Assembly: GCA_016713535.1 (NCBI GenBank)
Contig: JADJOY010000001.1
Location: 166,640-230,639 of the forward strand
DNA: 64,000 nucleotides
Origin: JADJOY01 sp016713535 [NCBI: Deltaproteobacteria bacterium]
GTDB taxonomy: Bacteria > JADJOY01
Direction: 5' to 3'
The notes under the pieces: model-generated
The model's database searches: none
Told to the model about the DNA's origin: nothing
Seen by the model: only the letters and a program-made list of their open reading frames with translations
In this document: one piece after another, positions 51,398 to 60,445 of the stretch
Numbering within the stretch: position 1 is the stretch's first letter
How the letters are laid out: each line of letters opens with the position of its first letter
Made by a program: the position numbers and the translations under genes

Positions 51398-51749
51398 CGA
51401 AGACGGAATCCCCCGCGGCTCTGGAAAGCATGAAACACGCCAGTCTCGTTTCGGGCCCAACCGGCGAGAATCCTGGCGCTCTCGCCGAGGACCCGGCGCG
51501 GTCGGAGGAGCCACTGACAAAAGCCTGACGCGGGGGTGGGGACGAATCGGCGCTCGCGATGGGGAAGCCCGGCATCGCACGACTCCGCGCGGATGGCCGC
51601 CCCCCCGACGCGCGGCGATCCGGAAGCAGACGCTTTCAGAAAAAGTCACACTTCGCCAGCGAAAATATACACTACATGCCAGTGTAGATGGGTACAGAAT
51701 GCTTACATGAACTCGCGAGAAGGCCGTCTGTCGTGGGGCGAAACGTGGC
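51398..51749. other. 352-bp intergenic region with AT-rich promoter
   Basis: Lies between the AraC stop and the GGDEF start, both minus. A pocket at 51640-51710 is AT-rich for this genome and holds a perfect inverted repeat and a TATATT on the minus strand, so it is the likely GGDEF promoter with a long leader. Confidence 0.45.
51668..51686. promoter_or_regulatory. Inverted repeat in AT-rich promoter
   Basis: TACACT and AGTGTA flank a 7-nt spacer (ACATGCC), overlapping a possible -10 (TATATT, minus strand). A dimeric repressor or activator site for the GGDEF gene is plausible. Confidence 0.4.
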
Positions 51750-52781
51750 CTAGCGCCGCTGGGACCGTCGCGCGCGGCGGTGCGCGCCGGGGCTCGCGCC
51801 GGTCCAGCGCCGGAACGCGTGGGTGAAGGCGCTCAGCTCGGCGTAGCCCAGCAGCAGCGCGACCTCGGTGAGATCGGTGTCGCCGCGCTCGAGGTACTCG
51901 AGCGCGAGCTGGCGACGTGTCCCCTGGACGAGGTCGCGGTAGACGAGCCCGCGCTCGGCGAGGCGGCGCTGGAGGGTCCGGGCGCTGAGCCCGAGGTCGG
52001 GGGCCACGTCCGCCAGCGACGGGTGGCCGTCGCAGAGCCGGCTCGCGACCTCGACCCGGAGCGCCGCGAGCCACGGCTCATCGCCCGGCTCGGCGCGCAG
52101 CACCTCCTGGAGGCGCCGCTCCACCACCGGCAAGAGCGAGCGATCGGCGTGGCGGACCTCGCGCGCCAGCACGCGGGCGTCGAAGTGGATCTCGTTGCCG
52201 CGGCGGCCGAAGTGGGGCTCGACGCCGAACAGTGCCACGTGCTCGGACACGTCCACGGGGCGCGGATGGACGAACGGCACCGCGCGCGGGTGCCAGTCGT
52301 CGGTGCCGGCGAGGCGCCGGAGCATCCGCACCATCACCAGGATCCCCCCCTCGTTCAGGTGCCTGGCATCCGCGCGCTCGGCGCCGCCCACCGCGCCGCG
52401 CAGGACCGCCTCGCCGCCGTGACGGACCAGCTCGAGGCGCACGCCGTGGGCGAGGCCGCCCATGTAACGCACCAGGTTGGCGACCCCGATCGCCGCGGTG
52501 GGCGCGTTCAGCACCGCGTAGCTGAGCGGCCCGAGGCCCTCGAGATCGAAGTTCGCGCCGAGGTGGAGGCCGAACGCGGGATCGCCGAGGTCGTGGGCGG
52601 CGGCGTCGACGGTGGCGGCGAGGCGATCGACGTCGAGGAGGCGCTCGGGGTCGATCAGCTCGCCGGCGCGCAGCCCGGCGGCCGAGCGCACCTGCGCCGG
52701 GTTGCCGCCGGCCCCGGCCACGAACTGGAGCACGGCGGTGACGAGCTCGGCGCGGATGCGCGGCGACGGAACGCGTTCCAT
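51750..52781 (-). CDS. AraC-family transcriptional regulator (Arabinose_bd-type N-domain)
   Basis: 343 residues. The N-terminal ligand domain has FGLHLGANFDLEGLGPLSYAVLNAPT, typical of the PF12625-type regulators of lipid, amino acid and quorum pathways. The C-terminal double helix-turn-helix reads PSLADVAPDLGLSARTLQRRLAERG and TDLTEVALLLGYAELSAFTHAFRRWTG. It is divergent from the RND/MMPL exporter, with two direct repeats between them, so it probably activates that gene. Confidence 0.9.
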   Translation of the reverse strand: MERVPSPRIRAELVTAVLQFVAGAGGNPAQVRSAAGLRAGELIDPERLLDVDRLAATVDAAAHDLGDPAFGLHLGANFDLEGLGPLSYAVLNAPTAAIGVANLVRYMGGLAHGVRLELVRHGGEAVLRGAVGGAERADARHLNEGGILVMVRMLRRLAGTDDWHPRAVPFVHPRPVDVSEHVALFGVEPHFGRRGNEIHFDARVLAREVRHADRSLLPVVERRLQEVLRAEPGDEPWLAALRVEVASRLCDGHPSLADVAPDLGLSARTLQRRLAERGLVYRDLVQGTRRQLALEYLERGDTDLTEVALLLGYAELSAFTHAFRRWTGASPGAHRRARRSQRR

Positions 52782-52818
52782 GGCGTAAAGGATCAAGAAG
52801 TTGGCGCAAACGATCAAG
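52781..52818. promoter_or_regulatory. AraC-type direct-repeat operator
   Basis: TGGCGTAAAGGATCAAG (52781-52797) and TGGCGCAAACGATCAAG (52802-52818) are identical at 15 of 17 positions and offset by exactly 21 bp, two helical turns. This is the classic arrangement for the two subunits of an AraC dimer. It abuts the regulator's start and ends 33 bp before the exporter's ATG. Confidence 0.8.
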
Positions 52819-52851
52819 CCCTATCGCCATGCGCCATCCAAGCTCCCGACC

Positions 52852-55309
52852 ATGAAGAACGCCGCCTCCTCGTCCGCCACGTCCGCGTCCCCCGCTTCAT
52901 CCCCCGCCTCGCCCTCGACGTTCGACCGCGCGCTGCGCGCGTACGTGAGCTGGGTCACCCGCCACCCGTGGGTGGTGATCGCCGGCGTGGCGGCCGCCAC
53001 GGTGCTGCTCGGCGCGGGCCTGCCCAAGATCTACCTGGCCAACGAGCGCAAGCTGCAGCTCCCCGGCAACGACCCGCTGGTCAAGATCGACGACCGCATC
53101 CTCGAGATCTTCGGCGGCGGGAAGTACACGCTGATCGGCGTCGAGGCGAAGCAAGGAGACGTGTTCCAGCCCGAGGTCCTGGCGATCGTGAAGAAGATCC
53201 TCCGACGGCGTCGCGGCCATCCCGGGCGTCGACCCCAGGACGTGATCAGCCTCACCGCCCGCAAGTCGAAGGCGATCGAGAACGGTGAGCCGGGCGAGCT
53301 GATCGTGAAGCGGCTGGTCGAGAAGCTCCCCACCAACGACGCCGAAGCCGAGGTGATCCGCAAGCGCGTCATGGGCCAGAAGCTCTTGCGCGGCTACCTG
53401 GTCTCCGACGACGGCAAGACCACCGCGGTGGCCGCCGACCTCGACGACCTCGACCCGCGCCCCGAGCTCGGCAATCAGATCCTGACCAAGCGCTTCGAGG
53501 AGGTGATCGCGCCGTACCGCCACTCGGAGAAGGTCAACGTCTACCTGTCCGGGTGGCCGATCTTCCAGACCGCCCTCGACAAGTACACGATGGGCATCCT
53601 CCAGCTCCTCGGCGTCGCGGTGCTGGTGATCGGGCTCGTCCATCTCGAGGCGTTCCGCACCTTCCAGGCGATGGTGCTGCCGCTGGTCACGGCGGTGCTG
53701 AGCGTGACCTGGGCGATGGGCTTCCTCGGCTGGACGCGCTTCCCGCTCGACGCGTGGGCGTCGCTCGCGCCGTTCCTGATCCTCGCGGTCGCGGCCGGTC
53801 ACGCGGTCCAGATCCTCAAGCGCTACTACGAGGAGTTCCGGCGCTGCGGCGAGAACGACGCGGCGGTGATCGAGAGCACCTCGCGGGTGGGCGGCGTGAT
53901 GATCACCGCCGGGCTGATCGCCGCGGCGGGATTTCTCTCGCTCACGCTCTTCCCGATCCGCACCGTGCAGGTGTTCGGCGTGCTCACCTCGTTCGGGATC
54001 CTGAGCGCGCTCGCCATCGAGATGACGTTCATCCCGGCGTGCCGCACGCTCTTGCCGGCGCCCAAGGTGGGCGAGGTCAAGGCCGAGAGCCACACCGGGC
54101 TGCTCGAGACCGTGCTCGAGCGGCTCGCCGCAGGGATCCTGGCGCGGCCCGCGGGAGCGCTGGCGGTGGCGGCGGTGGTGCTCGCGGTGGTGGTCTACGG
54201 CATCTCGCGGGTGGAGGTGGACAACTCGTTCCGCCGCGCCTACCCGGTGGACGAGCCCGTGTACGTCGACGACGAAGCGCTCTCCAAGAGCTTCGGCGGC
54301 ACCAACACCATGAACATCCTGGTCGAGGGCGACCACGACGACGCCCTCCACGACCCGGCGGTCCTCCACGCCATGGAGGGGCTGCAGAAGATGCTGACGA
54401 GCATGCCGCACGTGGGGCGCTCGCAGTCGATCGTCGATTTCCTCGAGCAGATGAACGTCGCCATGAACGACGGCGACGAGGCGTTCCGGGTGATCCCCGA
54501 GTCGCGCGAGGCCGTCGCCCAGCTCTTCTTGCTACTCGGGGGACCCCGACGACTTCGACGGGTTCGTCGACGCGAACTATCGCAAGGCGGTGATCCGCGC
54601 CTACGCGAACGAGGACACCGCGAGCTTCACCGACACCCTCTTCGCGCGGGCGGACGAATACGTCGCCAAGAGCTTTCCGCCCACCGTGAAGGTGAGCGTC
54701 GCCGGCGGCATGCTCGGCATCGGCAAGGCCATGAACGAGTCGGTGCTGCGCGAGAAGCTGCGCAACGCGATCGTGGTGTCCTCGATCATCTTCGTGGTGG
54801 CGTCGGTGGTGCTGCGCTCGCTCGCCGGGGGCGCGCTGGTGCTGACGCCGACCATCCTCGCGGCGCTCGTGAACATGGGGGTGATGGGGCTGGTGGGTAC
54901 CTACCTCAACCTCGCCACCGCCACGATCACCGCGCTCACCATCTCGATCGGCGCCGACTACTCGATCTACTTCCTGTTCCGCTTCCGCGAGGAGCACGCT
55001 CGTACCCTCGACGTGCGCGCCGCCACGCTCGCCACCATGCTCACCTCGGGGAAGGCGATCTTCTTCGTGGCGTCGGCGATCGGCTCGGGCTCGCTGGTGC
55101 TGTGCCTGTCGCGGCTCTCGTACGCGAAGCAGCTCGGCGGCTACGTGTCGCTCAGCATGGTGACCTCGGCGCTCGCCGCGGTCACGATCGTGCCGGCGTT
55201 CGTGATCCTGCGTCAGCCCGCGTTCCTGCGGCGTCAGAGCGCGCGCGCGAGCGCTCCCGAGGGCGGAACGGACGATGTCGTGGCGGGCACCGCCGAGCCC
55301 GAGGCTTGA
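52852..55309 (+). CDS. RND/MMPL-family exporter (frame interrupted)
   Basis: About 818 residues with two MMPL halves: helix 1 (HPWVVIAGVAAATVLLGAGL), a periplasmic loop, helices 2-6 (QLLGVAVLVIGLV to MTFIPACRTLLP), then the repeat unit ending with IGADYSIYFLFRFREEH and SMVTSALAAVTIVPAFVIL. Members export lipids, hopanoids or hydrophobic drugs. The frame breaks at the G5 at 54538-54542 (one G too many), and 53204-53250 carries two compensating shifts that hide GVAAIPGVDP. The ATG at 52852 avoids the operator; TTG 52801 is an alternative. Confidence 0.8.
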
Positions 55310-55342
55310 CGCGCGCGGGCGCGAACCCGCAACGGCCTCGGG

Positions 55343-55357
55343 CGCGGGCAGCCCGCG
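55343..55357. terminator. GC hairpin between convergent genes
   Basis: CGCGGGC and GCCCGCG face each other around a single A (55343-55357) between the ends of the exporter and sulfatase-like genes. Steric limits mean only about five pairs can form; weak evidence. Confidence 0.3.
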
Positions 55358-55370
55358 TTCCTGCCGCGGC

Positions 55371-57491
55371 TCAGTCCACGTAGCCGAGCGAGCGCAGCGC
55401 ACGCTCGGCGTCGGGATCGAGGGTGAGCGCAGCCGCGCCCGCGGCGGTCCGAGCGTCGCCCCCCTCGCAGCCGGCGCCGCGCCGCCAGGCGGCGAGCGCG
55501 CCCTCGAGCCGCTCGACGTCGCCAGGGCGCGCGCTCGCCAGGTTGGTGAGCTCGGCGGGGTCGGCGTCGAGGTCGAAGAGCTGGCGCTCGCCGTCGCCGC
55601 GCGCGATGTACTTGAGCGCGCCGTCGTAGAGCGCTTTGTGGCCCGACTTCCGTGAGGCGGTGCTCGCGGCGTCCGCGTCCACCTTGCGCACCACGCCGAT
55701 CATCTTCTCCATCGACTCGACCTCGGCGACCACCGGCCGCGGCTCGGGCACCTCGCCGAGGAGGTCGCGCGGGCCGCCCTCGGCGCCGTCGGCGCGTGGC
55801 GCCGGCACACCGGCCGCCGCGAGCAACGTGGGCACGATCTCCGCGGTCGAGACCGGCGTGCGCACCCGCATGCCCGCGGGCACGCGCCCGGGCTGGCGGA
55901 CGATCAGCGGCACGCGCATGACCTCGTCGTGGACGGTCTGGCCGTGGCTGAACGTGTCGTGCTCGCCGATCGCCTCGCCGTGGTCGGAGGTGATGACGAT
56001 CAGCGTGTCGGCGCCGAGCCCGCGGCGGTCGAGCTCGCGCGTGAACTCGCCGATCGCCGCGTCGGCGAACGCGAGCTCGCCGTCGTAGAGGGCCCCGTAG
56101 CGGCGGGTGTCCTCGCGCCGCAGCTCCTCGTGCTCGTGGACGAGCTGGAACGCGGTCTGCGGCGTGCGCAGCAGGTCGTCGACCGAGTCCGCCGGGTCGC
56201 GGAAGCGGTCGGTGACGCCCGGGTGGTAGGTGAGGCGGACGTGGGGTTCCATCAGGTTCACGAACGCGAAGAACGGGCGCGGCTCCTCGCCCGCCGCGGC
56301 CTCGCCCCCGCTCGTGGCGCGGACCTCGTCGATCCACGCGAGCACCCGCGGTAGCGTCACGTCCGCGCCGCCGTGGACCTTGCCGCGCTTCCACTTGGCG
56401 AGCACCAGCTCGGCGGGGCGCTGGTAGATCGAGAGCGGCGCCGGACCCTCCGCGCGCCAGTGGTCCTCGAAGCGCTCGAAGCCGCGCGTCATGCCGGTGA
56501 TGCTCGAGAAGAGCGGGTTGTTGCTGAAGCCGCCGGTGCGATAGCCGTGGCGGGCGAGGATCTCGGGCAAGGTGGCGAGCCCGGCGCCGAGGAAGGGGCG
56601 GGTCGCGTCGGCGCCGTGGACGCACAGCGGAGCGCCGGTGAGGAGCGACGCGTGCGAGGGCACGGTCCAGGCGCCCGGGGCGATGGCGCGCTCGAAGAGC
56701 AGGCCGCCGGCGGCGAGGCGGTCCATCTCGGGAGTGGTCGGCAGCCCGTAGCCATAGGACGAGAAGCGATCGGCGCGCGCGGTGTCGATCACCACCAGCA
56801 CGAGGTTGGGCGGAGGCCGCGACGGCGTGCCCGGCGCCCCGAGCGCCGCGAGCTTGGGTAGCTCGCCGCGCGGCGCGAAGGCCGGCGGGATCGTCGCGAG
56901 CGCGAGCGCGACCCCGCCCACGAGCGCCAGCACCTTGCGCCACGGGGTGCGCTCGAGCACGAAGCTCGCAGGGCGGGAGGCGAGCAGGCGCGACACGAGG
57001 ACCACCAGCAGGCGGTGAACGCCGTAGAGCACGGCGGCGCCCGCCAGCGTGGCGAGAAGCACCAGCGCGGGTGTGCGCGACGAGCGCGCCAGCGCCGCGC
57101 CGAGGGCGAGCACGAACAGGCACACCAGCGCGAACAGGATCGTCAGCGCGTCGCGCGCCACCTCGCTGCGCAGTGGCGCGCGCGGCGCTGCCGAGCGCGA
57201 GCGGAGCGTGCCCAGCACGGCACCGGCGGCGCCGAGCAGCGCCATGTTGACGAGCGGCGCGGTCAGGAAGATCGGCGTGACGCGCCACATCGGGCCGGGG
57301 CTCAGGAGCTCCGCGAACGCGCGCGTGCTGCGAGCCGCGGGGCTCGCGGGATCGAAGCGCCACACCATCACGGCGTCGACGAGGCCGAGGAGCGCGCCGA
57401 GGAGCACGCCGCCGGACACGCTCGCCTGCAGGCGGGTGAGCGCGGGCGGAGCTGGGTCGGACCGGGGTGACGGCAGGGGGGAGTTAGTCAT
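55371..57491 (-). CDS. Membrane sulfatase-like hydrolase without CxPxR nucleophile
   Basis: 706 residues. Five or so N-terminal membrane helices precede an alkaline-phosphatase-superfamily domain: LVVIDTARADRFSSYGYGLPTTP (metal Asp), FVNLMEPHVRLTYHPG, ITSDHGEAIGEHDTFSHGQTVHDE. The nucleophile region is GAWTVPSHASLLTG, with Thr in place of the Cys/Ser of CxPxR, so no formylglycine can form. It may be a phosphotransferase, phosphoesterase or atypical sulfatase acting in the periplasm. The C-terminal RSLGYVD is typical of the family. Confidence 0.8.
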   Translation of the reverse strand: MTNSPLPSPRSDPAPPALTRLQASVSGGVLLGALLGLVDAVMVWRFDPASPAARSTRAFAELLSPGPMWRVTPIFLTAPLVNMALLGAAGAVLGTLRSRSAAPRAPLRSEVARDALTILFALVCLFVLALGAALARSSRTPALVLLATLAGAAVLYGVHRLLVVLVSRLLASRPASFVLERTPWRKVLALVGGVALALATIPPAFAPRGELPKLAALGAPGTPSRPPPNLVLVVIDTARADRFSSYGYGLPTTPEMDRLAAGGLLFERAIAPGAWTVPSHASLLTGAPLCVHGADATRPFLGAGLATLPEILARHGYRTGGFSNNPLFSSITGMTRGFERFEDHWRAEGPAPLSIYQRPAELVLAKWKRGKVHGGADVTLPRVLAWIDEVRATSGGEAAAGEEPRPFFAFVNLMEPHVRLTYHPGVTDRFRDPADSVDDLLRTPQTAFQLVHEHEELRREDTRRYGALYDGELAFADAAIGEFTRELDRRGLGADTLIVITSDHGEAIGEHDTFSHGQTVHDEVMRVPLIVRQPGRVPAGMRVRTPVSTAEIVPTLLAAAGVPAPRADGAEGGPRDLLGEVPEPRPVVAEVESMEKMIGVVRKVDADAASTASRKSGHKALYDGALKYIARGDGERQLFDLDADPAELTNLASARPGDVERLEGALAAWRRGAGCEGGDARTAAGAAALTLDPDAERALRSLGYVD

Positions 57492-57548
57492 CGTTTACTG
57501 GCGGCCGCGGGACGATATCGCAGCCTCACACGGTTAGATAGATGGCTG

Positions 57549-57562
57549 ACCGGCCAACCGGT
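57549..57562. promoter_or_regulatory. Palindrome upstream of the sulfatase-like gene
   Basis: ACCGG-CCAA-CCGGT, 58 bp before the ATG on the minus strand. Position and symmetry suggest an operator. Confidence 0.35.
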
Positions 57563-57607
57563 AGATCGGCTGTTGCAGTGGCGTCCGGCACCCCGCCCGG
57601 GCCCGTC

Positions 57608-57677
57608 TTGTAAAGCATCAGCTTTACAAAATCGTCTAGCTACTGCTTTACAGGATTTGTACGGCTTAAGCTTTACA
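57608..57677. promoter_or_regulatory. Phased GCTTTACA box array
   Basis: A perfect inverted repeat TTGTAAAGC-ATCA-GCTTTACAA (57608-57629) is followed by two more GCTTTACA boxes at 57645-57652 and 57670-57677, spaced 24 and 25 bp. Repeats in phase like this are typical of multi-site operators. Confidence 0.55.
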
Positions 57678-57808
57678 GGCCGGTTTGCGCCGATTTTCCG
57701 CAGAAAACGGCGTTTCTGACCGCCTCAGAAGCCCTGAAACCGGCCATCTTCCGGGGCTGTTCGGGGAAAATCCGCACGCGATCCGGGGACGCGCTCGGGG
57801 TGCGCTCG

Positions 57809-58282
57809 TCAGTAGCGCGAACCGTCCTTGCGGGAGAAGATCGGGCTGCCATCGGGGGCCTTGGTGTAGACGAGGTCGTCGTCGGGGTAGGTGGCGCCGT
57901 CGCGGGGATCGCGGTTGCTGATCTCGAGGTAGCGCGCCGGGCGGTGGCCACGGTTGACGAGCTGGTGGCCGTTCCCCGAGCCCGCCGGGAAGCCGGCGCA
58001 CATCCCCGCGCCGAGGACCTGCTCCCCTTCGTCGGTGCGCAGCACCACCTCTCCCTCGACCACGAACACGAGCTCGTCCTCGTGAGTGTGGTGGTGGCGC
58101 ATCGAGGACTCCTTGCCGGGGAGGAGGGTGGTCAGGTTGACGCCGATCCGGGTCAGGCCGAGGGGGTCGCCGAGGGCGCGCTTCTCGCGCGGCAGGACCC
58201 GCGAGCGGTAGGGCTCGGGGTAGCCCGAGCTGTTGCGCGGCACGACGTCGGCGGGATCGAGGGCGGGAGGCTTCAGCGGCAT
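57809..58282 (-). CDS. Cupin-domain protein
   Basis: 157 residues. The single cupin barrel has motif 1 HHHTHEDELVFVVEGE and motif 2 GAGMCAGFPAGSGNGHQLVNRG, with metal-binding His/Glu residues conserved. Substrate unknown. It follows the dienelactone hydrolase gene and overlaps its end by about 10 bp; CAGGAG precedes the ATG. Confidence 0.85.
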   Translation of the reverse strand: MPLKPPALDPADVVPRNSSGYPEPYRSRVLPREKRALGDPLGLTRIGVNLTTLLPGKESSMRHHHTHEDELVFVVEGEVVLRTDEGEQVLGAGMCAGFPAGSGNGHQLVNRGHRPARYLEISNRDPRDGATYPDDDLVYTKAPDGSPIFSRKDGSRY

Positions 58283-59138
58283 GGGATCTCCTGGTCGGGC
58301 TCTCGGGGGCCGAGGGCGCGAGCGTGCAACCGAAGCCGCAGAAACGCCAAGATCTCGTCGCGCGCCGCGCGGGTGGGCTCGCCCTCGGCGTCGACGAGGT
58401 GCGCGGTCACCACGCTGTGGGGCGAGGCGACGACCTCGGCGAAGAAGGGCGGCGGTGACGGGTGGGCCGCCGAGTCGGGCAGCACCCGCGCCACGAAGCG
58501 CTCGCCGAGGGCCGTGGAGTACGCGGCGAAACGCGCCGCCGTGCAGTGGCGGTCGCCGGCGAAGCGGTACGCGAGCACCGAGAGCCCGTCGCGCTCCAGG
58601 CGGGCGCGCGCCGCGGCGAGCTCCGCGGGTGGGCTCTCGAGCGCGCCCGGGTCGTCGAGGGGCAGCGACGGCTGGCACAGGACCGGCGCCAGCACCGCCG
58701 GTTCGAGGACCATCGTGAGCGCGAAGTTGCCGGTGAAGCACATGCCGATCGCGCCCACCCCGGGACCGCCGCACTCGGCGTGGGCGAGGCGGGCGAGGGC
58801 GCGCAGCCAGTTCGTCACCGGGCTCGAGCCCTGACCCGCGAAGGCGCGGAACTCGGCGCTCACGCACGCGCGACGCACGGCCGCGAGCCCTTCGGCGGCG
58901 CGCGGGTAGGCGCCGTCCCGGCCGAAGAGCGAGGGGACGTACACGGTGAAGCCGGCGTCGCGGACCCAGCGCGCGAAGCGCGCCACGTCGGGCTCACGCC
59001 GGGCATCTCGGCGAGCACGATCACCACCGGGCCGGTGCCGGCGACGTGGACCGTCTTGGTCGCCTCGAGAAGCGCGACGGCGCGGTGCGCGAAGTCGTCG
59101 AGGGGGTCGTCGAGGTCGGATGTCGCCGGGGTGGTCAT
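58273..59138 (-). CDS. Dienelactone hydrolase-family protein (frame interrupted)
   Basis: About 288 residues. GPVVIVLAEMPG opens the alpha/beta hydrolase fold, the nucleophile is Cys in GAIGMCFTGNFAL as in dienelactone hydrolases, and RFAGDRHCTAARF holds the Asp/His region. A base is missing near 58991-59000; restoring it gives MPGVEPDVARFARWV. It is co-directional with the cupin gene and divergent from the GlxA-type regulator, which probably controls both. Confidence 0.8.
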
Positions 59139-59213
59139 CGGGTCGCCTTTCGCCGCGCGCGCGGCCGAGGGAAGCCTTGGGCGAAGCTGGCCGCCCAGGG
59201 CGGCTCGCACCAG

Positions 59214-59248
59214 TGGCAAGACCGACGATCTTCGGTCTAGTCTTGCCA
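59214..59248. promoter_or_regulatory. Nested palindrome between the hydrolase and the GlxA-type regulator
   Basis: Outer arms TGGCAAGAC (59214-59222) and GTCTTGCCA (59240-59248); inner arms AGACCGA (59219-59225) and TCGGTCT (59232-59238). It lies right before the regulator's GTG and 76 bp from the hydrolase start, so autoregulation and divergent control are likely. Confidence 0.6.
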
Positions 59249-59250
59249 AC

Positions 59251-60261
59251 GTGTTCGTCCACCTCGTCCTCGACGGAGTCGCCGACGGGCCGCTCGGCGT
59301 CGCGCTCGACGTGGTCCACACCGCGGCACGCCTGGTCCGTGCTGGCCTCGCCCCCGCGGCGGGCGGCGGGGCGGCGCTTCGCCAGCGGGTGGTCTCGGTC
59401 GACGGGCACGCGGTGCACAGCGGCGCGGGCCGCGTGGTGACGGTGGACGGCGCGCTCTCGCCGCGCGCCCCCGGCCGTGGTGACGTGCTCGTGCTCGCCG
59501 GGCTCGGCGCGGCCACCGAGGCGGAGATCGAGGCGCTCTTGGCCCGTGCCGACGTGCGCCGGGCGGTGCCGCTCTGCGCTCGTGCCGCGGCGCGTGGCGC
59601 GATCGTCGCGGCGTCGTGCTCGGCCACCTTCGTGCTCGGCGCGGCGGGGCTCCTCGACGGCCGGCCCGCCACCACCACGGGCTGGCTGGAGCGACCGTTC
59701 GCGCGGCGCTTCCCCGCGGTGGAGCTGTGCGCGGAGCGCATGGTGGTGGACGCCGGCGCGGTGCTCACGGCGGGCTCGGCCCTCGGCCACGCCGACCTCA
59801 TGCTCGCGCTGGTCGCTCGCGCCGTCGGTCCTTCGCTGGCGCACACCGTCTCGCGCTATCTGGTCCTCGACGAGCGGGTGTCGCAGGCGCGTTACGCCGT
59901 GCAGCAGAGTCTCGCCAGCGCCGACCCGACGATCCGCACCCTCGAGCGCTTCGTGCTCGCCCACCTCGATCGTCAGGTGTCGATCGCCGAGATGGCGCGC
60001 GCCACCGCCACCTCGCCGCGGACCCTGGCGCGGCGCGTGGAGGCGGCGCTCGGCACCACGCCGCGACGCCTCGCCCGGCGGCTGCGCGTGCAGCGCGCCG
60101 CGCACCTCCTCGACACCACCCCCGACAACGTCGAGCGCGTCGCCGCCCGGGTGGGTTACGCAGACGCGGCGGCCTTCCGCCGCATCTTCCGCCGCGAGAC
60201 CGGCGAGGCGCCGCGCGCGCGTCCTGTTCCACGACGTCGCGGTCCGAGCCGTTCATCGTGA
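59251..60261 (+). CDS. GlxA-family AraC-type transcriptional regulator
   Basis: 336 residues. A DJ-1/PfpI-like domain (LDVVHTAARL, AASCSATFVLGAAGLLDGRPATTTGW) with a Cys at the nucleophile elbow is joined to a C-terminal AraC HTH pair (DRQVSIAEMARATATSPRTL and NVERVAARVGYADAAAFRRIF). Such GlxA/CdhR regulators sense small amino or aldehyde compounds. GTG at 59251 follows the nested palindrome and is preferred over a longer open frame. Confidence 0.85.
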   Translation: MFVHLVLDGVADGPLGVALDVVHTAARLVRAGLAPAAGGGAALRQRVVSVDGHAVHSGAGRVVTVDGALSPRAPGRGDVLVLAGLGAATEAEIEALLARADVRRAVPLCARAAARGAIVAASCSATFVLGAAGLLDGRPATTTGWLERPFARRFPAVELCAERMVVDAGAVLTAGSALGHADLMLALVARAVGPSLAHTVSRYLVLDERVSQARYAVQQSLASADPTIRTLERFVLAHLDRQVSIAEMARATATSPRTLARRVEAALGTTPRRLARRLRVQRAAHLLDTTPDNVERVAARVGYADAAAFRRIFRRETGEAPRARPVPRRRGPSRSS

Positions 60262-60445
60262 CCCGTCTGGGCCGGAGCGGGGCCGGCGCCGTGTGAGACG
60301 GGGCAGCCGGGGTCAGCGGTTGCGAGGTGTGCCGCCGCGCCGGGCTGCGGTTCGAGCGATCGGGCTTGCGCTCGGGCCCCCCGAGCAAGAAGATCGGTCG
60401 TCGGCGTCGTTTCGGATCGCCCGCGAGCGATCCAGGGAGACCAAC

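Larger units (their letters stand above)
57492..57808. other. 317-bp intergenic region with repeated GCTTTACA boxes
   Basis: Lies between the cupin stop and the sulfatase-like start, both minus. It is strikingly AT-rich at 57608-57680, with a phased box array, and has a second palindrome next to the gene start. No credible coding frame. Confidence 0.55.

Noticed and set aside
46981-57491. FGE activating the nearby sulfatase
   Set aside because: The FGE-fold protein lacks its catalytic Cys pair and the sulfatase-like protein lacks the Cys/Ser of CxPxR; they also lie 7 kb apart in separate operons.
57608-57677. CRISPR array
   Set aside because: Repeat unit is only 8-9 bp with about 16-bp spacers and one inverted copy; no cas genes. 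Operator-type repeats fit better.
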